From contig NZ_SNQG01000006.1 in assembly GCF_004378255.1 (NCBI RefSeq), forward strand, positions 186,001 through 250,000: a DNA stretch of 64,000 nt. The letters run 5' to 3'. The DNA comes from Mucilaginibacter phyllosphaerae (GTDB taxonomy: Bacteria; Bacteroidota; Bacteroidia; Sphingobacteriales; Sphingobacteriaceae). Positions 9,255 through 17,393 of the stretch are shown one piece after another. Position 1 is the stretch's first letter; each line of letters opens with the position of its first letter. The notes below the pieces were generated by a model. The model saw only the letters and a program-made list of their open reading frames with translations, was not told where the DNA came from and did not search any database. Both the position numbers and the translations under genes were made by a program.

Positions 9255-9650
9255 TTATACGGCCCCCGCAGAGTAATTACCGCCGGTGGTTGCCCCTGCA
9301 TCGTCATCCAGATCGGTATCATCATCTGCAGTTTCATCATAGTCATCCTCGTCACCGGCCAGGTCATCATCCTCCAGGTCGTCGCCCGTTGCCGAATCCA
9401 GATCATCGTCATCATCAGGGCTGTTTGAACCGCTCATGCTTTCGTTAGATGAGTAACTGCCTGGGATGTTACCACCGCCTTCGGTATCATCAAGCGCATT
9501 TTCATCAATACCCGAACCTGTATCGGTATCGTCGCTGTAGTTTTGGTTGGTGGTGTCGCCATTATCAGCTGTACCAAAAGAATTTGAGCCTCCGCCCTGA
9601 TCCTGATTATTCAAATCATCATTCAAGGCATTTTCATTAGTAGTTATCAT
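9255..9650 (-). CDS. hypothetical extremely acidic disordered protein
   Basis: No family recognised. The 131-residue product contains about 33 Asp and 7 Glu and not one Lys, Arg, His, Cys or Trp, so its net charge is about -40. The C-terminal half is built of D-rich blocks (PDDDDDLD, LEDDDL, ADDDTDLDDD) in Gly/Ser/Thr/Asn linkers. There is no signal peptide. The strict reading frame and its position beside another disordered protein support coding, but the low complexity makes this less certain than usual. Ca2+ binding or protein or nucleic-acid mimicry are possible, none shown. Confidence 0.6.
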   Translation of the reverse strand: MITTNENALNDDLNNQDQGGGSNSFGTADNGDTTNQNYSDDTDTGSGIDENALDDTEGGGNIPGSYSSNESMSGSNSPDDDDDLDSATGDDLEDDDLAGDEDDYDETADDDTDLDDDAGATTGGNYSAGAV

Positions 9651-9734
9651 AGGTTTAATTTTAAATGTACATTAATAACCTATAAAACCGACTAATTGTT
9701 TAATCAATTTTTCTAAATATGAAAATAAATTAAT

Positions 9735-10871
9735 TTAAATTACAACAGCACAAAGCTCTTTCAGCTTGGCAACTGTGTAATCCACCTCATCTTTGGTATT
9801 ATATTTGGAGAAAGAGAACCGTACGGATGGCCTGTCGGGATTGGCACCGATAGCCGTTAACACGTGCGAGCCAATATCCGTGCCCGAACTGCAGGCGCTG
9901 CCACCCGATGCCGAGATGCCGGCAATATCCAGGTTAAACAGCAGCATATCCGCCATTTCCATTTCCGGGAAGGAAACGTTTAACACCGTGTACAGGCTTT
10001 TAGAAGAGTCTGTTTCGCCGTTGAAGCTTACACCCGGAACGCTTTGCTCCAGTTGTGCCTTCATATAATCCTTCAGATCCTGAATATGGCTTTGATGGGC
10101 ATCCATTTCTGCATAGGCCATTTCAAGCGCTTTGGCAAGGCCTGCAATACCATAAACGTTTTCGGTACCGCCGCGCATGTTACGCTCCTGAGAGCCACCG
10201 TAGATCATCGGGTTGATTTTAACCTTATGGTTGATGTGTAAAAAGCCTACGCCTTTTGGCCCGTGCAGCTTGTGTGCCGCACAAACCATAAAATGCAATT
10301 TAAGCTTGCTCAGGTCGTGCTTGTAATGGCCAACTGTTTGCACCGTATCGCTGTGATACATGGCGTTGTAGGCCTCGCAAAGCTCGCCTACATGCTCGAT
10401 ATCGGTTAAGGTACCCAGCTCATTATTGGCATGCATCAGGGATACAAAGCTTCGGTCGTTATTTTTCAGCAGCGTTTCTACATGGTTATAGTCAACATTG
10501 CCTTTGCTGTCAACATCTGCATAGCTTAACTTAATAACGCCAGATCTTTGCATCGCCTGCAAGGTATGTAAAACAGCGTGGTGCTCCAGCTTGGTGGTAA
10601 TGGCATGCGTAAGTTTATGATCTACAATACCGCAGCGGATGGCCGTATTATCGGCTTCGGTACCGCCGCTGGTAAAAAATATCTCGGCAGGCGAAGTATG
10701 CAGTAAACCGGCGATGGTTTTGCGTGAACGCTCTATCAGTGTACGCACTTCGCGCCCGTGCGAATGGATGGATGAGGGGTTTCCAAACTGGCCTTCCATC
10801 ACCTTAAACATTTCTTTTAATACTTCGGGATCAAGAGCGGTAGTAGCGGCATTGTCAAAATAAACACGCAT
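9735..10871 (-). CDS. cysteine desulfurase (NifS/IscS family)
   Basis: PLP enzyme that removes sulfur from cysteine as a persulfide for Fe-S cluster or thio-cofactor synthesis. At 378 residues it has the full class V aminotransferase fold. FDNAATT is at 5-11, and HANNELGT holds cofactor-contact residues. The Schiff-base Lys is in CAAHKLHGPKG near 205, and the catalytic Cys in SACSSG near 330. The short CSSG loop is of the NifS/IscS type rather than SufS. The gene follows glmM on the minus strand after an 85-base spacer that contains repeat sequence, so they may share a transcript. No IscU or other cluster genes are next to it. Confidence 0.93.
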   Translation of the reverse strand: MRVYFDNAATTALDPEVLKEMFKVMEGQFGNPSSIHSHGREVRTLIERSRKTIAGLLHTSPAEIFFTSGGTEADNTAIRCGIVDHKLTHAITTKLEHHAVLHTLQAMQRSGVIKLSYADVDSKGNVDYNHVETLLKNNDRSFVSLMHANNELGTLTDIEHVGELCEAYNAMYHSDTVQTVGHYKHDLSKLKLHFMVCAAHKLHGPKGVGFLHINHKVKINPMIYGGSQERNMRGGTENVYGIAGLAKALEMAYAEMDAHQSHIQDLKDYMKAQLEQSVPGVSFNGETDSSKSLYTVLNVSFPEMEMADMLLFNLDIAGISASGGSACSSGTDIGSHVLTAIGANPDRPSVRFSFSKYNTKDEVDYTVAKLKELCAVVI

Positions 10872-10892
10872 GGTTGTAGTTATTAGTAAATG

Positions 10893-10910
10893 GTTGATTG
10901 GTGAGTGATT
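10893..10910. repeat. copy of the GTTGATTGGTGAGTG element
   Basis: The 15 bases GTTGATTGGTGAGTG at 10893-10907 recur exactly on the opposite strand at 24209-24223 in the ychF leader. This marks both as members of one interspersed family. Confidence 0.6.
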
Positions 10911-10956
10911 CCTATCTTTCAGACATGTCGTCTTCCCGACTTTTCAGCTCTTTCAA

Positions 10957-12348
10957 CTATTCGTTTAAATTCAATATTTCTTTTATATCTGTTATGATCT
11001 TGTTGGCCAGGTTATCTGCAACCGTTTCCGAATCACCTTCGGAGTAAATGCGGATGATAGGCTCGGTATTTGATCTGCGCAGGTGTACCCATTGTTTATC
11101 AAACTCTATTTTTAACCCATCAATGGTAGAGTGCGGCTGTTTCTGATACTTTTCTTCCACCTTTAACAGCAAGGCATCAATATCCATTTCGGGCGTTAGG
11201 GTTATTTTATTTTTAGAGATAAAGTACCCCGGGTAAGATGCCCTCAGCACAGATACAGGCTTGCCATAATTAGCCAGATGGGTAAGAAACAAAGCAATCC
11301 CCACCAAAGCATCGCGGCCGTAATGCAGTTCGGGATAGATCACCCCGCCATTGCCTTCGCCGCCAATAACGGCATTTACTTCCTTCATTTTATTTACCAC
11401 GTTCACTTCGCCTACTGCTGCAGCATGATATTCGCCACCGGCGCTTTCGGTAACATCGCGCAGGGCGCGGGTAGATGACAGGTTGGATACCGTATTACCC
11501 TTTGTGTTTTTCAAAACATAATCGGCAACGGCAACCAGGGTATATTCTTCGCCAAACATGCTGCCATCCTCGCAAACAAAGCAAAGGCGGTCAACATCAG
11601 GGTCAACGGCTATACCGAGGTCAGATTTTGTTTTTAAAACCTCTTGCGACAAGGCAACCAAATTCTCGGGCAACGGCTCGGGGTTATGCGGAAAATGCCC
11701 GTCGGGCTCGCAATAAAGCTCGTGGATAACTTCTACGCCCAGGGCCCTTAGCAAAGCAGGTATAAAAATACCGCCTGTAGAGTTCACACAATCAATAGTC
11801 ACCTTAAAATTGGCTTTTTTAATTGCTGCAGCATCTACCAAAGGCAGGGCCAAAACCTTGTCGATATGTTTTTGCAGATAGCTGTCATCATTAGTAACCT
11901 TGCCCAGGTCGTTCACATCGGCATAAATAAAATCGCTGTTTTCGGCAATTTCTAAAACTTCCTTGCCATCCACATCGCTGATGAATTCGCCTTTTTCGTT
12001 CAATAACTTAAGGGCGTTCCATTGCTTGGGGTTATGGCTTGCGGTAAGGATAATGCCCCCGGCAGCATTTTCATCAGGCACGGCAACCTCAACAGTTGGC
12101 GTGGTAGAAAGGCCCAGGTCTATCACATCTATACCCAAACCCTGCAGTGTACCAATAACCAGGTTATTCACCATACTGCCGGATAGGCGGGCGTCGCGGC
12201 CCAAAACTATTTTTTTGATACCGGTACGCTTAACCGCCCAGCTGCCGTATGCAGATGTAAACTTTACAATATCCAAGGGGGTTAGGCCATCGCCGGCTGC
12301 GCCGCCTATGGTACCCCTGATGCCCGAAATTGATTTTATAAGTGTCAA
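10957..12348 (-). CDS. glmM: phosphoglucosamine mutase
   Basis: Converts glucosamine 6-phosphate to glucosamine 1-phosphate for UDP-GlcNAc and hence peptidoglycan and lipid A. The 463-residue protein has the four-domain alpha-D-phosphohexomutase layout. The phosphoserine loop TASHNPKQWN is near 102, and the Mg-binding DPDVDR near 245. The sugar-binding loop GGEGNGGVIYP is near 333. The phosphate-binding RRSNTEPIIRIY is near 425. Bacteroidota GlmM-type mutases look alike with phosphomannomutase, so a broader substrate range is possible. It has its own -7 element and is divergent from the PAP2 gene. Confidence 0.88.
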   Translation of the reverse strand: MTLIKSISGIRGTIGGAAGDGLTPLDIVKFTSAYGSWAVKRTGIKKIVLGRDARLSGSMVNNLVIGTLQGLGIDVIDLGLSTTPTVEVAVPDENAAGGIILTASHNPKQWNALKLLNEKGEFISDVDGKEVLEIAENSDFIYADVNDLGKVTNDDSYLQKHIDKVLALPLVDAAAIKKANFKVTIDCVNSTGGIFIPALLRALGVEVIHELYCEPDGHFPHNPEPLPENLVALSQEVLKTKSDLGIAVDPDVDRLCFVCEDGSMFGEEYTLVAVADYVLKNTKGNTVSNLSSTRALRDVTESAGGEYHAAAVGEVNVVNKMKEVNAVIGGEGNGGVIYPELHYGRDALVGIALFLTHLANYGKPVSVLRASYPGYFISKNKITLTPEMDIDALLLKVEEKYQKQPHSTIDGLKIEFDKQWVHLRRSNTEPIIRIYSEGDSETVADNLANKIITDIKEILNLNE

Positions 12349-12368
12349 AACGTACTAATTATTGAGCC

Positions 12369-12377
12369 GCAAAAGTA
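12369..12377 (-). promoter_or_regulatory. -7 promoter element of glmM
   Basis: On the minus strand TACTTTTGC matches TAnnTTTGC exactly, 21 bases before the glmM ATG. Confidence 0.6.
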
Positions 12378-12482
12378 ACAATATTAAGTGATAGCTTGTA
12401 AAAAACCAGCACTTTATGCGTCATTTTATTGGCTATATTTACAGCCAGTTGAAAACACTAAGTATAACACTATCATAAGCTG

Positions 12483-13052
12483 ATGCCCGATTTTCTGCTA
12501 AACTTTGACCGGCATTTATTTTACCTCATTAACCACAACCTGTCGAACCCGTTTTTTGACGGCTTGATGCCCCTGATGCGCAACCCCAAATTCTGGATCC
12601 CGCTGTATCTGTTCATCATCATTTTCAGCATCTGGCGATATAAAAAACAGGGCATACTACTGGTTATTTTTTTGGCCCTTGCCGTTGGCTTTGCAGATTT
12701 TACCAGCGCCGGCATCATTAAACCTTATATTACACGCCTGCGCCCCTGCCGCGACCCGCTAACCGCATTAACCGATATAAACCGCGTTGCCTGCGGCACG
12801 GGCTACAGCTTCCCATCTACCCATGCTACCGACCACTTTGCCATAGCCTTGTTTTTAGGCTTGTTATTTTATAAGCGATGGAAATGGGTGTTACCTGCCG
12901 CTATATTATGGGCAGCCATTATTTGCTTTGCCCAGGTATATGTAGGCGTACACTACCCGCTGGATGTTACAGGCGGGGCTATTTATGGCAGCTTAATTGG
13001 TGTGCTGTTTGCTTTTGGATTTAGAAAGGTTGTGCCCGGGTTCAAAGCGTAG
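12483..13052 (+). CDS. PAP2 superfamily phosphatase (membrane)
   Basis: A 189-residue membrane phosphatase of the PAP2 (phosphatidic acid phosphatase type 2) family, likely acting on undecaprenyl pyrophosphate or another lipid phosphate at the outer face of the inner membrane. Motif 1 appears as KPYITRLRP near 80 and motif 2 as PSTHATDH near 114, with Thr in place of the usual Gly. Motif 3 is VYVGVHYPLDV near 158 and keeps the catalytic His and Asp. The Ser-Arg normally opening motif 3 is Ala-Gln here. Five to six hydrophobic segments surround the motifs. The gene is divergent from glmM; the exact lipid substrate is not decidable. Confidence 0.85.
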   Translation: MPDFLLNFDRHLFYLINHNLSNPFFDGLMPLMRNPKFWIPLYLFIIIFSIWRYKKQGILLVIFLALAVGFADFTSAGIIKPYITRLRPCRDPLTALTDINRVACGTGYSFPSTHATDHFAIALFLGLLFYKRWKWVLPAAILWAAIICFAQVYVGVHYPLDVTGGAIYGSLIGVLFAFGFRKVVPGFKA

Positions 13053-13142
13053 ATCAAGCATTTACATCAAGAAGTAAACTCATAATCTTATGGTAAGCGT
13101 CCTTAACCATTTGTCGGTTATAGTATTTTATAAGCTCGACTG

Positions 13143-13172
13143 ACATAAAAAAAGCGCTTATTAAGCGCCATA
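13143..13172 (-). terminator. terminator after marR-type gene
   Basis: On the minus strand GGCGCTTAATAAGCGC forms a tight hairpin followed by seven T, 45 bases after the stop of the MarR gene. Confidence 0.8.
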
Positions 13173-13216
13173 TAATTTTCTTGATTCCTGATTCTAAAAC
13201 CCCTGATCCTCTCAGC

Positions 13217-13666
13217 TTACCCTCTCATCTTATCCAGCAGATCGCTTAGTTGGCCTGCTTCTTCTTCGGTAAGGTTTTGCTTAAAAAAATCTTTGGTTTT
13301 TAGTTCTGCATCCATTTTTTTCAGGATTGCCAGGCCTTCATCGCTGATGCGGATATCAACGGCACGGCGGTCGCGGGAGTTGGTGCAGCGCGACACCAGG
13401 CCTTTTTGAACCAACCTGTCTACAATACGGGATGCATCCGACATTTTGTCTACCATCCTATCCTTTAATAAATTAACGGTGGCCGGCTTGGGGTATTGCC
13501 CCCGCAGGATACGCAGGATATTGAATTGCTGTTGGGTAAGATTAAATTTCTCGAATTTAGGGCGCATGTGGTTGTTGATCCAACCAGAGGTATAGGCCAG
13601 ATTGATCACCATTTTATGGTAATTATCTTCAAAATTGGTACTTTTTATATCTTCCTCTATTCCCAT
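13217..13666 (-). CDS. MarR family transcriptional regulator
   Basis: A 149-residue winged-helix DNA-binding protein of the MarR family, usually a ligand- or redox-sensitive repressor acting as a dimer. The N-terminal dimerisation helices are followed by LTQQQFNILRILRG near 45, a recognition helix region around 65-90, and a wing containing SRDRRAVDIRISDEG near 100-114, the family's most conserved part. There is one Cys (CTNSRD), which could sense oxidants, but this is a guess. A -7 element precedes it and a terminator follows. No obvious target gene is adjacent. Confidence 0.92.
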   Translation of the reverse strand: MGIEEDIKSTNFEDNYHKMVINLAYTSGWINNHMRPKFEKFNLTQQQFNILRILRGQYPKPATVNLLKDRMVDKMSDASRIVDRLVQKGLVSRCTNSRDRRAVDIRISDEGLAILKKMDAELKTKDFFKQNLTEEEAGQLSDLLDKMRG

Positions 13667-13680
13667 GATTTAACTATGCG

Positions 13681-13689
13681 GCAAATATA
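13681..13689 (-). promoter_or_regulatory. -7 promoter element of the marR-type gene
   Basis: TATATTTGC on the minus strand fits TAnnTTTGC and ends 15 bases before the MarR start. It abuts the stop codon of the DUF5522 gene. Confidence 0.5.
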
Positions 13690-13691
13690 AC

Positions 13692-13853
13692 CTATTTATT
13701 TTTTTCTTTTTTATGCGGCTGCTCTCCACGGTAATTCCAGGGGCAGTGCAGGCACTTATTTTTACAGCAATATCCGCGTTTTAAGTGATATTCTTTTGTA
13801 AAAACAAAGTTACCATCGGCGTTAACATAATAATCAACGTTCTCCTGCAGCAT
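13692..13853 (-). CDS. DUF5522 small Cys-cluster protein (53 aa)
   Basis: Short gene read from ATG 13851-13853 to TAG 13692-13694. The protein begins MLQENVDYY and contains NADGNFVFT. The conserved block YHLKRGYCCKNKCLHCP at about 22-38 is the hallmark of DUF5522. The CC-x3-C-x2-C pattern suggests a bound metal, probably zinc or Fe-S. Its start codon overlaps the upstream exonuclease stop as TGATG, so the two are translationally coupled. The C-terminus is a Lys-rich tail. The function of DUF5522 is unknown. The family match rests on the motif, without a search. Confidence 0.85.
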   Translation of the reverse strand: MLQENVDYYVNADGNFVFTKEYHLKRGYCCKNKCLHCPWNYRGEQPHKKEKNK

Positions 13854-14791
13854 CAGTTTAGCAATTTTACAAAAATACGGTTATTAAAATAATTTTTAAG
13901 ATGGGTGCCGTTACCATGCAGCGTCCAGATCTGTTGTGGGCCGGTTTGTTCTATGGTTTTGATAATGTCGTTCCAGTCGGCATGGTCGGATATGAAAAGG
14001 GTATCCTGGCTGTTTACCTGCAGGTTTTTCCAGCCGGATGCAAACAGGCGTTTCACCCCCGTGGCCCTTATATAGCTTTCAAACGTAAACGGCGGCACAA
14101 TGTACACCCACTCCTCCTGCGTTTTCATCAGCTTGCGGCCATATACCTGATGATCGCCCAATTCAAACCCCATTTTTTGGTAGATGGCATTAACAGGCAT
14201 AATACGATGATGCACCAGTATCTTTTTTTGCGGGGCATGTTCATTGATCATCCGGATGAGCCGCTGGCTTTTACCCAGGCTGTAGGCCCCCAGCAAAATG
14301 TTTATTTTAATATCGTTTAGTTTTTTGATCTCCGCTACCGGGTTGGGGTGGGCAGTACCGGGGTCGGCAAAGGTACTTTCGGTGATCAGCACATCGGCCT
14401 TTACAAACTGGTATGGTTCGCAGGTAGCATCGGGCTGTAGTTTATAATCGCCGGTGTACAGGTAGCGTGTGCCTTTATATTCCATTAAAACCTGTGCAGA
14501 GCCCGGCATATGGCCCGCCGGGATAAAAGTTATCTGCACATCGCCAACGGTAAACGGCGAGTGATAAGCCGCCATACGGCTTGTTTTAGCCGCGCCTTTG
14601 CCATATCGCAATTGCATAAAGGCGTAGGTAGCAGGGGTAGTGTAAACGTTTATGTTACCGCTTACGGCGTGGTCTGCATGGGCGTGCGAGATCACAGCAT
14701 TGCTTACCGGCTGCTGCGGATCCAGATAAAAATCGGCATAACGGCAATAAAGGCCGTTGGTGTTAAAGGCAATAAAATCGTCTAAGATCAT
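13853..14791 (-). CDS. MBL-fold exonuclease (ligase-associated / CPSF-like)
   Basis: A 312-residue metallo-beta-lactamase-fold nuclease resembling the ligase-associated DNA exonucleases and the N-half of mRNA 3'-end processing factors. The metal-binding HAHADHAVSG is at 36-45. GHMPGSAQV near 98, TGDYKLQ near 117 and ITESTFADPG near 137 are the further metal and active-site motifs. ISDHADW near 270 is the C-terminal His motif. In many bacteria this gene sits with an ATP-dependent DNA ligase and a helicase; neither is present here. It overlaps coaE by 4 bases and the DUF5522 gene by 1 base. Confidence 0.85.
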   Translation of the reverse strand: MILDDFIAFNTNGLYCRYADFYLDPQQPVSNAVISHAHADHAVSGNINVYTTPATYAFMQLRYGKGAAKTSRMAAYHSPFTVGDVQITFIPAGHMPGSAQVLMEYKGTRYLYTGDYKLQPDATCEPYQFVKADVLITESTFADPGTAHPNPVAEIKKLNDIKINILLGAYSLGKSQRLIRMINEHAPQKKILVHHRIMPVNAIYQKMGFELGDHQVYGRKLMKTQEEWVYIVPPFTFESYIRATGVKRLFASGWKNLQVNSQDTLFISDHADWNDIIKTIEQTGPQQIWTLHGNGTHLKNYFNNRIFVKLLN

Positions 14792-15390
14792 GAATTTTGC
14801 TGGGCGAGCGACAGGTACAGTTGGTGCAGTTTCAGCACTTGCGGTATTACCGGCTGCGTATCGTCATTTATAATTACATCATTGGCCAGGGCCAGTTTTT
14901 TCTGTTCGGTAAACTGGCGGTCGTTGCGGCTGTTCACTTCGGCAGCGGTTATGCCGTCGCGCCGGGTAACGCGCTTGATGCGCAGATCTAAAGGCGCCGT
15001 AACCATTACCGCCCTGTTACACATTTTGTAGGAGTCGCTTTCAAAAAGCAGGGCGGCCTCCTTAAGTACATAAGGCACATTTTTTTGCCCTGCCATCCAA
15101 TTATCAAACGCCCTGAATGTAGCCGGATGCACCAAAGCATTTAATTTTATCAATTCATCAGGGTTATTGAATACAATACCGGCTATATATTTGCGGTTCA
15201 GGCTGCCATCGGCAAAGTAAGCCTGATTGCCAAAGGTTTGTTTAATACCTGTAATCAGCAGGCTATCTTCAATCATCACTTTTTTGGCTTCGTCATCCGC
15301 GTAAAATACGGGGATGCCCAATACCTCAAATATCTTGCAAACCGTTGTTTTACCGCTGCCTATATTACCGGTGATGCCTACTTTAAACAT
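14788..15390 (-). CDS. coaE: dephospho-CoA kinase
   Basis: Catalyses the last step of coenzyme A synthesis, phosphorylating the 3'-OH of the dephospho-CoA ribose with ATP. The 200-residue protein has a P-loop GNIGSGKTT at 7-15, the FYADDEAKK motif near 30 and the CoA-binding LVHPATFRAF near 87. The EAALLFES loop near 112 and RVTRRDG lid near 140 follow. All are standard for CoaE. Overlaps of 1 base with the upstream YbbR-like gene and 4 bases with the downstream exonuclease show a tight operon. Confidence 0.96.
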   Translation of the reverse strand: MFKVGITGNIGSGKTTVCKIFEVLGIPVFYADDEAKKVMIEDSLLITGIKQTFGNQAYFADGSLNRKYIAGIVFNNPDELIKLNALVHPATFRAFDNWMAGQKNVPYVLKEAALLFESDSYKMCNRAVMVTAPLDLRIKRVTRRDGITAAEVNSRNDRQFTEQKKLALANDVIINDDTQPVIPQVLKLHQLYLSLAQQNS

Positions 15391-16337
15391 TACTTTTTAA
15401 CAATAAAATCAACATTTTGCGGTATTATCTTCACCACTTTACTGTATGATGGCAGGCGGGTTACCTTTACAAGCAAAGTGCTGTAGCCGTTGTGGCGCCA
15501 TTGGTCAAGGTCGGCTACGGCCTCAAAATCGTCTTCGTTCAGGTCTGGGTAATTGGTAAGCGATGTGGTAAGCGTAACCTTTACCTTTTGCGGAAACACC
15601 TTTACATCATAATAATTATGGTTGTTGATGAGCTTAACCGGCACCTCCACCGTTTTTTCGGTGTATTCATCAATGGGGATATTTACCATTACACTTTTAG
15701 GCAAAATATCTAAATTACCTTCCCTAACGTTCTGCAGGCTTACCCGCCCGCTAAAATCCTCGTTGGCGCCGTTCATCTTTACGGTATCGGTTTTCCAGGA
15801 AGTGATCCTGGCCAGCATTTCTGCAGGGCCGCTAATGGTAACGTAACGCGGCTTAATAATAATATGGTCTGATTGTGCAAACTGCTTTTGATAACTAATG
15901 GCGCTAACCAGCTCTACCGGTACTTTTTTAACCGTGCGGCTGCTAAAATCAAAAAACAAGGTATCGGGGCTTACAGATATGATCTCGTGATCAAGATCTT
16001 TTTTGGCATTGATCTGTTTAAGCTGCGCGGTAAGCACCACATAATTTTTGGCATCCAGGGTGTGCAGGTCAACATTTATTACTTTTTTATCCTCGTTAAA
16101 CTTGGCAAATAACAATTGCCAGCCGGTGCCCTGTACAATGGTGTTTACGGTATCTGACTGTAAAGGATGAAAAGCGCGCTTTTGCGGGGCGTTCCTGAAG
16201 GTTACCACCTGCTTAATGGTAAACTTGTAGGGGTTGGATAAAGCTGTAAACAACCAGGCAAAAATGGCAAATACCAGGCAGGTAACAAAGGCTGATAACC
16301 GCCGGCGTTCAATTGCTGATAATTTGATTATTGCCAT
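15390..16337 (-). CDS. YbbR/CdaR-like domain protein
   Basis: A 315-residue membrane-anchored protein with YbbR-like repeats. An N-terminal segment at about 16-36 (AFVTCLVFAIFAWLFTAL) anchors it and the rest is extracytoplasmic. YbbR-type beta domains are recognisable from about 130, with strands such as KKVPVELVSAISY and VTISGPAEMLARI, and again at KTVEVPVKLIN near 215. In Firmicutes CdaR regulates the diadenylate cyclase CdaA, but no cdaA is adjacent here, so that role is not implied. It sits between yajC and coaE, an arrangement widely seen in Bacteroidota. Confidence 0.8.
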   Translation of the reverse strand: MAIIKLSAIERRRLSAFVTCLVFAIFAWLFTALSNPYKFTIKQVVTFRNAPQKRAFHPLQSDTVNTIVQGTGWQLLFAKFNEDKKVINVDLHTLDAKNYVVLTAQLKQINAKKDLDHEIISVSPDTLFFDFSSRTVKKVPVELVSAISYQKQFAQSDHIIIKPRYVTISGPAEMLARITSWKTDTVKMNGANEDFSGRVSLQNVREGNLDILPKSVMVNIPIDEYTEKTVEVPVKLINNHNYYDVKVFPQKVKVTLTTSLTNYPDLNEDDFEAVADLDQWRHNGYSTLLVKVTRLPSYSKVVKIIPQNVDFIVKK

Positions 16338-16356
16338 TTTTTGAGGTAAAGCAGAA

Positions 16357-16420
16357 AGCGAAAAGCTGAAAGCATTAGTGAAAAGATATATCTTTTTTAC
16401 GCAGCCTTCAGCTTTTCGCT
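16357..16420. repeat. nested palindrome between yajC and YbbR-like gene
   Basis: Perfect 14-base arms AGCGAAAAGCTGAA (16357-16370) and its complement (16407-16420) enclose a second palindrome, AAAAGATATATCTTTT at 16381-16396. It lies between co-oriented genes, so it could attenuate transcription. Similar GCGAAAAG sequence recurs at 63050-63076. Confidence 0.75.
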
Positions 16421-16441
16421 TAATATAATTTTTACGGGGCT

Positions 16442-16765
16442 TTAGCTTTTTGCTGCCGGTGCAGGTGTGTTAAGCAGCTTGGAGGCTTCTAAAGACACAG
16501 CAGACTTATCGAAACGGATGCGGCCGCCGCCTTCTGTTTCTACTAAAAAGGTGGTATCGGCCACTTCATAGATCTTGCCGTGGATACCGGCAGTGGTAAC
16601 TATTTTGTCGCCCTTTTTTAATTCCTCTACATACTTTTTCTGGTCCTTTTGTTTTTTAACCTGCGGGCGGATCATGAAAAAGTAAAACACTACGGCAATT
16701 AAACCGAACATGATCAATTGCTGAATGCCCATTCCTCCGGCCTGTAATAAAACTGTTGCTATCAT
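16442..16765 (-). CDS. yajC: preprotein translocase subunit YajC
   Basis: Small inner-membrane partner of SecDF in protein export. The 107-residue product has one membrane helix at about 13-33 (IQQLIMFGLIAVVFYFFMI) followed by the family signature RPQVKKQKD. The soluble domain carries GDKIVTTAGIHGKI near 53, which is diagnostic. It sits in the run DUF1573-yajC-YbbR-coaE. secDF lies 13 kb away, so the subunits are not in one operon. A short Ala/Pro-rich tail follows the domain. Confidence 0.96.
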   Translation of the reverse strand: MIATVLLQAGGMGIQQLIMFGLIAVVFYFFMIRPQVKKQKDQKKYVEELKKGDKIVTTAGIHGKIYEVADTTFLVETEGGGRIRFDKSAVSLEASKLLNTPAPAAKS

Positions 16766-16830
16766 TTAACTTAATTATTGAATTTGTGATTGATTGAATG
16801 AGCGGTTAAACCGCATGCACTCCTATTATA

Positions 16831-17277
16831 TTATTTATTAGGAGTTGTTGTGGTTACTTCGCCAATTAAATGCACCATGCTTTGCGCAGGTACTGTATTT
16901 GATGTAATGGTGATCTGCTTATCCTGCAAACCCATTTTACCGGCGCTGTTAAAGGTTACCTTTATTTCGCCGCTGGCACCGGGCGGTATCGGCGCTGTTG
17001 GCCACTCGGGCTTGGTGCAGCCACAGGTTGCAATGGCATCCTTAATAATTAAAGGCGATTTACCCGTGTTGGTAAATTTAAAGGCGTAGCTAACTTTTGC
17101 GCCTTCGGTAATTTTACCAAAATCGTGCGTTTCCTTTTCAAACTTCATTACCGGTGCATTGGTAGCGCTTGTGTTGCCCGCATCAGATACGGCGGCAGAA
17201 GCACGCTGGCCCGTTTGGTTGCAGGCGGTTGTAAAAAACAAACCGGCAACTATTACATATAAAAACAACTTTTTCAT
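16831..17277 (-). CDS. DUF1573 domain lipoprotein
   Basis: A 148-residue exported protein whose signal peptide ends in the lipobox LFFTTAC, with lipidated Cys19. The DUF1573 domain at about 42-140 is an Ig-like beta fold marked by ETHDFGKITEG and KFTNTGKSPLIIKDA. A conserved CGCTKPEWP motif near 95 follows. DUF1573 is common in Bacteroidota envelopes, but its function is unknown. Placement between nusB and yajC is conserved in the phylum, which may point to an envelope-biogenesis role, though this is inference. Confidence 0.9.
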   Translation of the reverse strand: MKKLFLYVIVAGLFFTTACNQTGQRASAAVSDAGNTSATNAPVMKFEKETHDFGKITEGAKVSYAFKFTNTGKSPLIIKDAIATCGCTKPEWPTAPIPPGASGEIKVTFNSAGKMGLQDKQITITSNTVPAQSMVHLIGEVTTTTPNK

Positions 17278-17393
17278 TTAATATTAATTTACTGTCCCGA
17301 TAAAAGTACCGGATTGTTGGTTTATTAAATTTTAGGGAATATTAACGTTTCAAATAAGTTTATTCTCCACTTAAATTCACCGCCCACACTTCC

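Noticed and set aside
9203-9415. Met/Trp-rich frame overlapping the acidic protein
   Set aside because: Other reading of the GAT/GAC-rich DNA; the Asp-rich frame has a start and stop in better context.
10957-12348. Phosphomannomutase instead of GlmM
   Set aside because: The motif set is shared, but length and the GGEGNGGV sugar loop fit the phosphoglucosamine branch; kept as an alternative only.
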